Shown: positions 1 through 7,264 of the stretch, in pieces | Layout: each line of letters starts with the position of its first letter | Position numbering within the stretch: the first letter of the stretch is position 1 | Source: DAOMNN01 sp035443825 | GTDB lineage: Bacteria; Pseudomonadota; Gammaproteobacteria; Burkholderiales; Rhodocyclaceae | Reading direction: 5' to 3' | Assembly (NCBI GenBank): GCA_035443825.1 | Contig: DAOMNN010000048.1 | Location: forward strand, 1-26,477 | DNA length: 26,477 bases | The notes under the pieces: generated by a model | Database searches by the model: none | What the model was told of the DNA's origin: nothing | Seen by the model: the letters and a program-made list of their open reading frames with translations, nothing else | Program-made: the position numbers and the translations under genes

Positions 1-32
1 CGCATTCACGAAACATCCGGGCTAGAAAGTTG

Positions 33-60
33 TTGACAGAGAGTCATTTAGCCGTAGAAT
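33..60 (+). promoter_or_regulatory. Sigma70-type promoter of the fatty-acid oxidation operon
   Basis: A perfect -35 hexamer TTGACA (33-38) is followed after 16 bases by TAGAAT (55-60), which matches the -10 consensus at five of six positions. It lies about 57 bases upstream of the TetR gene. No comparably good promoter is visible between the downstream genes, so it probably drives the whole operon. The call is from sequence alone; no transcript data support it. Confidence 0.7.
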
Positions 61-78
61 TCAAACGAACGTTTGAAT
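59..78. promoter_or_regulatory. TetR-type operator overlapping the -10 element
   Basis: This is a perfect inverted repeat of two 9-base arms, ATTCAAACG and CGTTTGAAT, separated by AA. It begins inside the -10 hexamer and covers the expected transcription start, the classic position for steric repression. The core CAAAC-N4-GTTTG fits the consensus I recall for PsrA-type fatty-acid regulators of the TetR family. Its position directly before a TetR gene and beta-oxidation genes suggests autoregulation of the operon, released by an acyl-CoA ligand (inference). Confidence 0.75.
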
Positions 79-116
79 GAGTTATCCAGGCATCTCATTC
101 GAAGGACAACTACAAG

Positions 117-812
117 ATGAGTACACCCGGCAAGCATGGACCCGAAACACGCAGCCGCATCCTCGATGCGGCCGAGGAACTGTTCGTCGAGCACGGGCTG
201 GATGCGACCTCGATGCGAATGATCACGACCAAGGCCGGGGTGAATCTGGCAGCGGTCAATTACCACTTCGGAACCAAGGACAACCTGATTCAGGAGATTT
301 TTCAACGTCGCCTTGTCGAACTGAACCGTCAGCGCCTTGCTGCGCTCGATCGGGTCGAAGCGGAGGTCGCCCCCGAGGGGCCCAGGCCCAGCCAGGTCCT
401 CGAGGCCTTCTTCAGGCCATCCCTGGAGCTGGCAACCGACACCGAGCACGGCGGTCGAACCTTCATGCAGTTGCTGGGCCGTACCTACACCGAACCCAAT
501 GCCTTCGTGCGCAAGTTTCTTGCCGAGGAGTATGCGGAAACCTTGCAGCGTTTTCTCAAGGCGCTTTACGACTCGCTGCCTGGCGTGCCGCGCGAAGAGA
601 TCCTGTGGCGCTTCCATTTCATGATGGGCGCGACCTCGTACGCGATTGCCGGGACCGATACGCTGCAATTGTTCGCAGGCAAGTTCGATGATGCGGACCC
701 AGCGCGGCTGATGCCGCGCCTGATGTCCTTCCTGCTCGGGGGTTTGCGTGCGCCGTTGCCCGACATGACACACGCGAAGACGCAGAAGCGCGGCCGCAGC
801 AGGGCGGCCTGA
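117..812 (+). CDS. TetR/AcrR-family repressor, probable regulator of fatty-acid degradation
   Basis: This 231-residue protein has the typical TetR size. The N-terminal helix-turn-helix spans about residues 8-55: the stretch RSRILDAAEELFVEHG is followed by a recognition region containing LAAVNYHFGTKDNL, a hallmark of the family. The rest is a helical ligand-binding and dimerisation domain. The C-terminus ends in a basic tail (KTQKRGRSRAA). The ATG at 117 has AAGGA (102-106) upstream. The gene lies just behind a palindromic operator and 64 bases before the acyl-CoA dehydrogenase gene, so it probably represses its own operon and responds to an acyl-CoA. The ligand is inferred from context; TetR effector domains are too divergent to read it from sequence. 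Confidence 0.88.
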   Translation: MSTPGKHGPETRSRILDAAEELFVEHGLDATSMRMITTKAGVNLAAVNYHFGTKDNLIQEIFQRRLVELNRQRLAALDRVEAEVAPEGPRPSQVLEAFFRPSLELATDTEHGGRTFMQLLGRTYTEPNAFVRKFLAEEYAETLQRFLKALYDSLPGVPREEILWRFHFMMGATSYAIAGTDTLQLFAGKFDDADPARLMPRLMSFLLGGLRAPLPDMTHAKTQKRGRSRAA

Positions 813-876
813 AACAGTCCCGAATCAATGCGCCGGCCGCAACACGGATTGCAGCAACGGCTGAAAGGAGATGACA

Positions 877-3366
877 ATGATCTGGTGGTTTCTGGTTTCC
901 CTCCCTCCCTTGGTGGTCGCGCTCGCCTACGGGCGAGCGCCATTTTTTGCCTGGGCAGGGGTCGGGCTCGCATGGCTGGCGGGGTTCGGATGGGCTGCTC
1001 AATGGCCTGGTGCGCTGGCGGTCGGCGCGCTGCTGATCTGGTCGGCGGGCTGTGCCGTCTTTCTCGTGACGTCGCTGCGGCGCGCCGTCGTGACCACACC
1101 GATCTTCAAGGCCTTCTGCAAAGCCCTGCCATCGATGTCGCAGACCGAAAAGGATGCGCTGGAGGCCGGCACGGTATGGTGGGAAGGCGAGCTGTTCGCC
1201 GGCAAGCCGGATTGGCGAAAGTTGCAGGGCTATCCCTGGCCGAAGCTCACCAACGAGGAACAGGCTTTTCTTGACAATGAAACCGCCGAGCTGTGCCGCC
1301 TGACCAACGACTGGGATTCCACGCAGAGCCAGGATCTGCCGCCCGAAGTGTGGCAGTACATCAAGGACAAGGGTTTCCTCGGGATGATCATTCCGAAGGA
1401 GTTCGGCGGCAAGGGTTTCTCCGCGTTCGCCCACTCGCAGGTGGTGACCAAGTTGTCTACCCGCTCGTCCGCACCCGCGGTCACCGTCATGGTGCCCAAT
1501 TCGCTTGGTCCGGCCGAATTGCTTCTCCACTATGGAACGCCCGAGCAGAAACAACACTACCTGCCGCGGCTTGCGCGCGGCGAGGAGATTCCCGCCTTCG
1601 CGCTGACCAGTCCCTGGGCGGGGTCCGATGCGGCCTCCATTCCCGATGCCGGTGTCGTGTGCAAGGGCCTGTGGCAGGGCGAGGAAGTGCTCGGCATGCG
1701 CGTCAATTTCGACAAGCGCTATATCACCCTCGCGCCGGTGTGCACGGTGTTCGGGCTTGCATTTCGCCTCTACGACCCCGACCACCTGCTCGGTGAGGAG
1801 GAGGATCTGGGCATCACCTGCGCGCTCGTGCCGCACGACCAGCCCGGCGTCGAGATCGGCCGCCGCCATCTGCCGCTCAATGCGGTGTGGATGAACGGTC
1901 CGATTCGCGGCAAGGACGTGTTCATGCCGCTGGACTTCATCATTGGCGGCCCAAGGATGGCCGGCGAGGGCTGGCGCATGCTCATGGAATGCCTTGCCGC
2001 GGGCCGCAGTATCTCGCTGCCCGGGTCGAATACCGGCATGCAGAAGCTGACCGCACGTGCGGTGGGTGCCTACGCCGGTGTCCGCTATCAGTTCAAGACC
2101 GCGATCGGGCGTTTCGAGGGGGTCGAGGAAGCGCTCACGAGGATCGGTGCGAACACCTATCTGTGCGATGCAGCGCGCATCCTCACTGCCGGTTCGATCG
2201 ATCTGGGCGAGAAGCCGTCGGTCGTTTCCGCAATCGTGAAGTACCACGTTACGGAACGTGCGCGCGAGACCGTCAACGACGGTATGGACGTCATCGGCGG
2301 CAAGGGTATCTGCCTGGGCCCGCAGAACTTCCTTGGACGTGCCTATCAGCAGCTCCCGGTGGGGATCACGGTCGAGGGAGCGAACATCCTCACACGCAGC
2401 CTGATCGTGTTCGGCCAGGGCGCGATTCGCTGCCATCCTTACGTGCTCGATGAAATGCACGCCGCCCAGAACAGGGACCTGGATGCCTTCGACGGGGCTT
2501 TCTGGGGCCACATCGGCTACACGGTCTCGAGTGCCGCGCGTGCGCTGGTCATGGGCGTCACCGGATCGAACTTCGTCGCAGTACCGGATGGGGTCGCGCC
2601 CGAAACGCGACGCTATTACCAGCAACTCACCCGCTTCTCGGCGGCATTCGCGTTCATCGCGGACATTTCCATGGGAACCATGGGTGGCGCGCTCAAGCGC
2701 AAGGAAAAGCTTTCGGCCCGGCTAGGCGACATTCTCTCGCTGATGTATCTGGCGACCGCGACGCTCAAGCGTTACGAGGCGGAAGGCCGCCACGCAGCCG
2801 ATGCTCCGCTCATGCACTGGGCGATCTGGGATTGCATGTTCAAGGCGCAGAACGCGTTCGAGGGCGTGATTGCGAACTTCCCGAACAGGTTCTTTGCGAT
2901 GGTGCTGCGTCGCCTGGTGGTATTCCCGCTGGGGCGGCCCTATGTCGTTCCTTCCGATCATCTCGGGCATGAGGTCGCGAAGCTGCTCATCGAGCCTTCG
3001 GCCACGCGCGATCGGCTGACCGCGGACACCTACCTGCCGTCGAACCTGGAGGAGCCTGTGGCGGCACTCGACGCGGCGCTGCTGGCAATGGTCGAGGCCG
3101 AGCCGATCGAGGCGAAGCTGAAGCAGGCGCAGAAGCAGGGACGCTTCGAGCCGGGCCTTCTCGTCAGTGGCGACGTCGACGCGATCTGGCGCCGGGCGTT
3201 TGAAGCGGACGTCATCACCGAAGACGAGTTCAGAACGATAGAGCGCCGCAATGCACTCCGTGACAAGGTGATTCGCGTCGATGATTTTCCCTATGATTTC
3301 GGCCTGCGCGCGGCGCTCGCCGGAATCGAGGAGAACGACCCGCGTCCGATGCGCGCGGCGGCTTGA
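877..3366 (+). CDS. fadE: Acyl-CoA dehydrogenase, FadE type (membrane-anchored)
   Basis: FAD-dependent first step of beta-oxidation, acyl-CoA to trans-2-enoyl-CoA. The protein is about 829 residues, close to E. coli FadE (814). Two or three hydrophobic N-terminal helices (roughly residues 2-66) anchor it in the inner membrane. The acyl-CoA dehydrogenase core follows, with the flavin-contact segment TSPWAGSDA near residue 245 and VEGAN near residue 500, whose glutamate aligns with the catalytic base (YEGT motif) of the family. The long C-terminal part is the FadE-specific extension (DUF1974 type). Two in-frame ATGs exist. The Shine-Dalgarno AAGGAG (865-870) touches the ATG at 871 but sits 6 bases before the one at 877, so 877 is preferred. 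The FadI-like gene starts 14 bases after its stop. Confidence 0.93.
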   Translation: MIWWFLVSLPPLVVALAYGRAPFFAWAGVGLAWLAGFGWAAQWPGALAVGALLIWSAGCAVFLVTSLRRAVVTTPIFKAFCKALPSMSQTEKDALEAGTVWWEGELFAGKPDWRKLQGYPWPKLTNEEQAFLDNETAELCRLTNDWDSTQSQDLPPEVWQYIKDKGFLGMIIPKEFGGKGFSAFAHSQVVTKLSTRSSAPAVTVMVPNSLGPAELLLHYGTPEQKQHYLPRLARGEEIPAFALTSPWAGSDAASIPDAGVVCKGLWQGEEVLGMRVNFDKRYITLAPVCTVFGLAFRLYDPDHLLGEEEDLGITCALVPHDQPGVEIGRRHLPLNAVWMNGPIRGKDVFMPLDFIIGGPRMAGEGWRMLMECLAAGRSISLPGSNTGMQKLTARAVGAYAGVRYQFKTAIGRFEGVEEALTRIGANTYLCDAARILTAGSIDLGEKPSVVSAIVKYHVTERARETVNDGMDVIGGKGICLGPQNFLGRAYQQLPVGITVEGANILTRSLIVFGQGAIRCHPYVLDEMHAAQNRDLDAFDGAFWGHIGYTVSSAARALVMGVTGSNFVAVPDGVAPETRRYYQQLTRFSAAFAFIADISMGTMGGALKRKEKLSARLGDILSLMYLATATLKRYEAEGRHAADAPLMHWAIWDCMFKAQNAFEGVIANFPNRFFAMVLRRLVVFPLGRPYVVPSDHLGHEVAKLLIEPSATRDRLTADTYLPSNLEEPVAALDAALLAMVEAEPIEAKLKQAQKQGRFEPGLLVSGDVDAIWRRAFEADVITEDEFRTIERRNALRDKVIRVDDFPYDFGLRAALAGIEENDPRPMRAAA

Positions 3367-3380
3367 GGAGTCTGTCACGC

Positions 3381-4661
3381 ATGAGTCGCAATATCTTCAT
3401 CGTCGACGGCGCGCGAACTCCGTTTCTCAAGGCGAAGAATGCGCCGGGGCCGTTCGCCGCTTCCGATCTGGCGACTGCGGCGGGCTCAAGTCTGCTGATG
3501 CGCCAGGCATTCGCGCCGGACCAGCTTGACGAGGTCATCCTCGGTTGTGCGAGTCCTTCGCCCGACGAGGTGAACATCGGCCGGGTGGTCGCGCTGCGCA
3601 TGGGGTGCGGGCACAAGGTTCCGGGCTGGACGGTGATGCGCAATTGCGCCAGCGGTATGCAGGCACTGGATTCGGCAATCGCCAACATTCATGCAGGCCG
3701 TTCGAATCTCGTGCTTGCGGGTGGGGTCGACGCCTTGTCGCGTGCCCCGTTGCTGCTGTCCGATGCGATGGTGCGCTGGTTGTCGGGCTGGTACGCAGCG
3801 AAGAGCGCAGGGCAGAAACTGGCGGTGATCCGCCGCTTCAAGCCTGGCTACCTGGCGCCGGTGATCGGCATCATGAAGGGGCTGACGGATCCGGTGGTTG
3901 GGCAGCTGATGGGACAGACGGCTGAGAATCTGGCGCACATCTTCGACATTTCGCGCGAGGACATGGACGCATTCTCGGTGCGCAGTCACCAGCGCGTCGT
4001 TGCGGGGCAGGCGGCCGGGCACTACGACGAGATCGTGCCGTTGATCGACCGCGATGGGGTTGTGTACAAGGACGATGACGGTGTACGGCCCGACTCTTCG
4101 ATGGAGAATCTGGCCAGGCTCAAGCCATTCTTCGATCGCAAGTACGGCCGCGTGACGCCGGGCAACAGTTCACAAATTACCGACGGTGCGGCATGGCTTG
4201 TGCTCGCTTCGGAGGAGGCCGTGGAGCGCTACGGCCTGACACCGCTGGCACGGATCGTGGACAGTCAGTGGGCCGGACTCGACCCGGCGCAGATGGGACT
4301 CGGACCGGTGCATGCGACGACGCCGATTCTGCAGCGTCATGAACTGACATTCGCCGACGTCGACCGCTGGGAAATCAATGAGGCCTTCGCGGCACAGGTC
4401 ATCGCATGCCTGCGCGCATGGGACGATGCGCACTATTGTCGCGACCAGCTGGGCCTCGACGCACCGCTCGGGCGCTTGCCCGAGGAGAAGCTCAACGTCG
4501 ATGGTGGGGCCGTCGCACTCGGTCATCCGGTAGGCGCGAGCGGTGCACGCATCGTACTGCATCTGGTGCAGGTGCTGCGCCGCGAGAATCTCAAACGAGG
4601 CATCGCCAGCATCTGCATCGGTGGTGGTCAGGGCGGGGCGATGCTGCTGGAGACCACCTGA
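3381..4661 (+). CDS. fadI: Acetyl-CoA C-acyltransferase (thiolase), FadI-like
   Basis: Thiolytic last step of beta-oxidation: 3-ketoacyl-CoA plus CoA gives acetyl-CoA and a shortened acyl-CoA. The protein is 426 residues, near the FadI length. All catalytic residues are visible: the nucleophile Cys89 in NCASGMQAL, His382 in GHPVGASG and the proton-relay Cys412 in CIGGGQGG; NEAFAAQ is also present. The ATG at 3381 has GAGGAG (3365-3370) upstream; a TTG further upstream in frame has no such site. It lies between FadE and a FadJ-like protein, matching the FadI-FadJ partnership of the E. coli anaerobic trifunctional complex. The same operon holds a second, clearly different thiolase, so the two may differ in chain length (inference). 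Confidence 0.92.
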   Translation: MSRNIFIVDGARTPFLKAKNAPGPFAASDLATAAGSSLLMRQAFAPDQLDEVILGCASPSPDEVNIGRVVALRMGCGHKVPGWTVMRNCASGMQALDSAIANIHAGRSNLVLAGGVDALSRAPLLLSDAMVRWLSGWYAAKSAGQKLAVIRRFKPGYLAPVIGIMKGLTDPVVGQLMGQTAENLAHIFDISREDMDAFSVRSHQRVVAGQAAGHYDEIVPLIDRDGVVYKDDDGVRPDSSMENLARLKPFFDRKYGRVTPGNSSQITDGAAWLVLASEEAVERYGLTPLARIVDSQWAGLDPAQMGLGPVHATTPILQRHELTFADVDRWEINEAFAAQVIACLRAWDDAHYCRDQLGLDAPLGRLPEEKLNVDGGAVALGHPVGASGARIVLHLVQVLRRENLKRGIASICIGGGQGGAMLLETT

Positions 4662-4727
4662 CCCGCGTCGTGCGGGGGCTACATCACACTGGCCGAACAT
4701 GGCAGGTCGTCGCCATGGGAGTAACGA

Positions 4728-6719
4728 ATGAGTCTGACCTGGAAGCACCTGAGCCTGAGACGCGATCCCGACGGGATTGCGTGGCTGTATCTCGATACCG
4801 CGCAGTCGTCCACGAATACGCTCTCGAGCGAGGTTCTCGGTGAACTTGCGAGCGTCATCGCAGCGTTGGAGAAGCAGCCGCCCAAGGGGTTGGTGATCGC
4901 TTCCGCGAAGCCTGCCGGCTTCATCGCCGGCGCGAACATCGAGGAGTTCACCCGCATCGACTCGGCCGAGGCGGCCCGCGACCTTGTCGAGCGCGGCTGG
5001 TCCTTGTTCAACTGGATCGCTCGGTTGGAGTTTCCGACGCTTGCGCTGATTCGCGGCCACTGCATGGGCGGCGGGCTGGAGCTCGCGCTGGCATGCCGGT
5101 ATCGCATCGTCGTCGATGAACCGGGCACGAAGCTCGCGCTGCCCGAAGTGATGCTCGGCATCGTGCCGGGCTGGGGAGGAATGAGGCGTCTTCCCGAGAC
5201 CATCGGCCCGGTGCTGGCACTCGACATGATGCTGACCGGCAAGCCCGCGGACGCGAAGAAGGCTGCGCGCATCGGTCTTGCCGACGCATGTGTGCCGCCG
5301 CGGGTGATGGAGAACGCGGCACGGATTCTCGTCACTTCAGGGCAAGCGCGTCGCAGGCTGCCGTTCATGGCGACGCTCATGAACGGCCCGCTGAAGTTCG
5401 TGGTCGCCGCAAAGGCGCGGAAACAGGTCGCAGCCAGGGCCTCTGTCGAACACTATCCTGCGCCCTACGCGATCATCGACATCTGGTCGAAGTTCGGCGG
5501 CAATGCACTCACCGTCCCGGCACAGTCTTCGGCATCGCTAGATGCGATCTTCCGCTCTCCGACGGCCAAGAACCTGGTGCGCGTGTTCTTCCTCCAGGAG
5601 CGGCTGAAGGGATTCGGCAAGGCAACGGATTTCACGGTGCGCCACGTGCACGTCGTTGGCGCCGGGGTCATGGGCGGCGACATCGCTGCCGTGTGCGCGC
5701 AGCGCGGCATGACGGTGACACTGCAGGACCAGTCGGTGGAGCGCATTGCACCAGCCATCGCGCGGGCGGCGAAGTTTTTCGAGCGCAAGTTCAAGGGCGA
5801 CCGGCGCCAGGTGCGTTTCGCCCTCGACCGGATGATTCCCGACCCCAGGGGCGAGGGCACAGCGCGCGCGGACGTCATCATCGAGGCGATCTTCGAGAAC
5901 CTAGACGCGAAGCGCGAACTCTTTACCGACGTCGAGCGCCGCGCCCGTCCCGATGCCGTGCTTGCGACCAATACCTCGAGCCTGCGCATCGAGGACATCG
6001 CCACGGCACTTGAACGGCCGTCACGCCTGGTGGGCATTCATTTCTTCAATCCAGTCACGATGATGCCGCTGGTCGAGGTCGTCGAGGGCCATGGTGCCGA
6101 TTCCGAGATGCTGCACAGGGCGAACGCCTTCGTGCGCGGCATCGACAAACTGCCTCTGCCGGTCCGGTCCGCGCCCGGCTTTCTGGTCAATGCCGTGCTC
6201 GGACCCTACATGCTCGAAGCGCTGCGCTGTGTCGACGAGGGCGTCGCGCCCGAGGCGGTGGACCGGGCTCTGGTCGCCTTCGGCATGCCGATGGGACCGG
6301 TCGAACTGGTCGACACGGTGGGGTTGGACATTGCGGTTGCGGCAGGTGAGGCACTGACCGGCGGGGCCGCTTCCGATGCGCCGAAGAAGCTGATGGCGCT
6401 CGTGGAGCAGGGGCACCTCGGGCGCAAGACCGGGCAAGGCTTCTACCGCTGGGAAAACGGCAAGCCGCAGAAGCGAGGTGACTCGGCCGCGCCGCAGGGG
6501 CTCGCCGAGCGCATCATCGCGCCCTTGCTCGACGCGACGCGACGCTGCGTCGAACAAGGCGTGGTCGCCGATCCCGACCTTGCCGACGCGGGCGTCATCT
6601 TCGGCACCGGATTCGCGCCCTTCACCGGCGGACCGCTGCACTACGCCGCCGCCCGCGACATGCCGGCCGGAGCTCCGGATCAGCCCGTGCACGAAGGTGA
6701 TATCTTGCCCGCACAATAA
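4728..6719 (+). CDS. fadJ: Bifunctional enoyl-CoA hydratase / 3-hydroxyacyl-CoA dehydrogenase, FadJ/FadB-like
   Basis: Hydrates trans-2-enoyl-CoA and oxidises the L-3-hydroxyacyl-CoA with NAD+. The 663-residue protein is somewhat shorter than FadB/FadJ (about 715-730). The crotonase domain (1 to about 190) keeps both hydratase glutamates, Glu118 in GGGLELALAC and Glu140 in LPEVMLGIVPGWGG. The Rossmann domain begins near 306 with GAGVMGG. Dehydrogenase residues His438 (GIHFFNP), Glu450 and Asn488 (FLVNAV) align with the FadB catalytic set. The C-terminal repeat carries IFGTGFAPFTGGP, a motif typical of FadB/FadJ. GGGAG (4717-4721) precedes the ATG by 6 bases. A short GC hairpin follows the preceding stop codon. 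It probably works with the upstream FadI-like thiolase. Confidence 0.92.
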   Translation: MSLTWKHLSLRRDPDGIAWLYLDTAQSSTNTLSSEVLGELASVIAALEKQPPKGLVIASAKPAGFIAGANIEEFTRIDSAEAARDLVERGWSLFNWIARLEFPTLALIRGHCMGGGLELALACRYRIVVDEPGTKLALPEVMLGIVPGWGGMRRLPETIGPVLALDMMLTGKPADAKKAARIGLADACVPPRVMENAARILVTSGQARRRLPFMATLMNGPLKFVVAAKARKQVAARASVEHYPAPYAIIDIWSKFGGNALTVPAQSSASLDAIFRSPTAKNLVRVFFLQERLKGFGKATDFTVRHVHVVGAGVMGGDIAAVCAQRGMTVTLQDQSVERIAPAIARAAKFFERKFKGDRRQVRFALDRMIPDPRGEGTARADVIIEAIFENLDAKRELFTDVERRARPDAVLATNTSSLRIEDIATALERPSRLVGIHFFNPVTMMPLVEVVEGHGADSEMLHRANAFVRGIDKLPLPVRSAPGFLVNAVLGPYMLEALRCVDEGVAPEAVDRALVAFGMPMGPVELVDTVGLDIAVAAGEALTGGAASDAPKKLMALVEQGHLGRKTGQGFYRWENGKPQKRGDSAAPQGLAERIIAPLLDATRRCVEQGVVADPDLADAGVIFGTGFAPFTGGPLHYAAARDMPAGAPDQPVHEGDILPAQ

Positions 6720-6742
6720 CGAATGCCCTGGGGAACGTCACG

Positions 6743-7150
6743 ATGAGTGCAGCGAATGAAGAACTGATCCGTTTTCCGGACAACCGCCAGCCGGCATTGC
6801 GGGTGATGCCCATGCCGGCGGACCTCAACCCCGAGGGGCAGGTGTTCGGCGGCTGGATCATGGCCATGGTAGACATCGCCGGCGCGATACCGGCGAAGCG
6901 TCGCGCGCGCAGTCGTGTCGCCACGATTGCGGTGAACGCCTTCACCTTCAGACAGCCGGTGTCGGTCGGAGATCTGGTGAGCTTCTACGCCGAGGTGGTG
7001 TCGGTCGGTCGGACCTCGGTCACGGTGGACGTTGAGGTTTTCGCGGAGCGTAATCCCGAGAATCCGGTGGTGGTGAAGGTGACCGAGGCGACGTTGACCT
7101 ACGTCGCGCTCGATGACAAGGGCAGCAAGCGACCGATTCCACAGGAGTAG
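6743..7150 (+). CDS. Acyl-CoA thioesterase, YciA-like hotdog protein
   Basis: Hydrolyses acyl-CoA to free acid and CoA. At 135 residues it has the size of a single hotdog domain such as YciA. The segment NPEGQVFGGWIMAMVDIAG matches the family signature; its aspartate is the expected catalytic residue. Basic and aromatic positions typical of the acyl-CoA hydrolase family follow (VNAFTFRQPVSVGD). The start ATG has GGGGAA about 7 bases upstream and lies 23 bases after the FadJ-like stop, so co-transcription is likely. YciA enzymes are broad-range, so the substrate cannot be fixed from sequence. A role in releasing CoA from stalled intermediates is inferred from its place in the operon. Confidence 0.88.
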   Translation: MSAANEELIRFPDNRQPALRVMPMPADLNPEGQVFGGWIMAMVDIAGAIPAKRRARSRVATIAVNAFTFRQPVSVGDLVSFYAEVVSVGRTSVTVDVEVFAERNPENPVVVKVTEATLTYVALDDKGSKRPIPQE

Positions 7151-7264
7151 GGGTCGCTGCTCCGATTTTCGATTTTCGGAAACCGGCAGGCGGAGAATCG
7201 GGCCGACTGTGAACGCGCTGGCCGAAATCCTGCGGACAGGTTCCGCGACAACAGGAGAACAAGT

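Noticed and set aside
619..2625. Very long minus-strand open frame opposite the TetR and FadE genes
   Set aside because: High GC content produces long antisense frames. Its product is rich in Arg, His and Gly without recognisable domains, and the plus strand is clearly coding.
4662..4676. Hairpin CCCGC-gtcgt-GCGGG directly after the FadI-like stop codon
   Set aside because: The stem is only 5 bp and no T-run follows, and the operon clearly continues. It could stabilise mRNA but is not a convincing terminator.
7160..7182. Tandem GATTTTC repeat in the gap before the FadN-like gene
   Set aside because: Two 7-base copies only. No promoter or regulator site could be tied to it.
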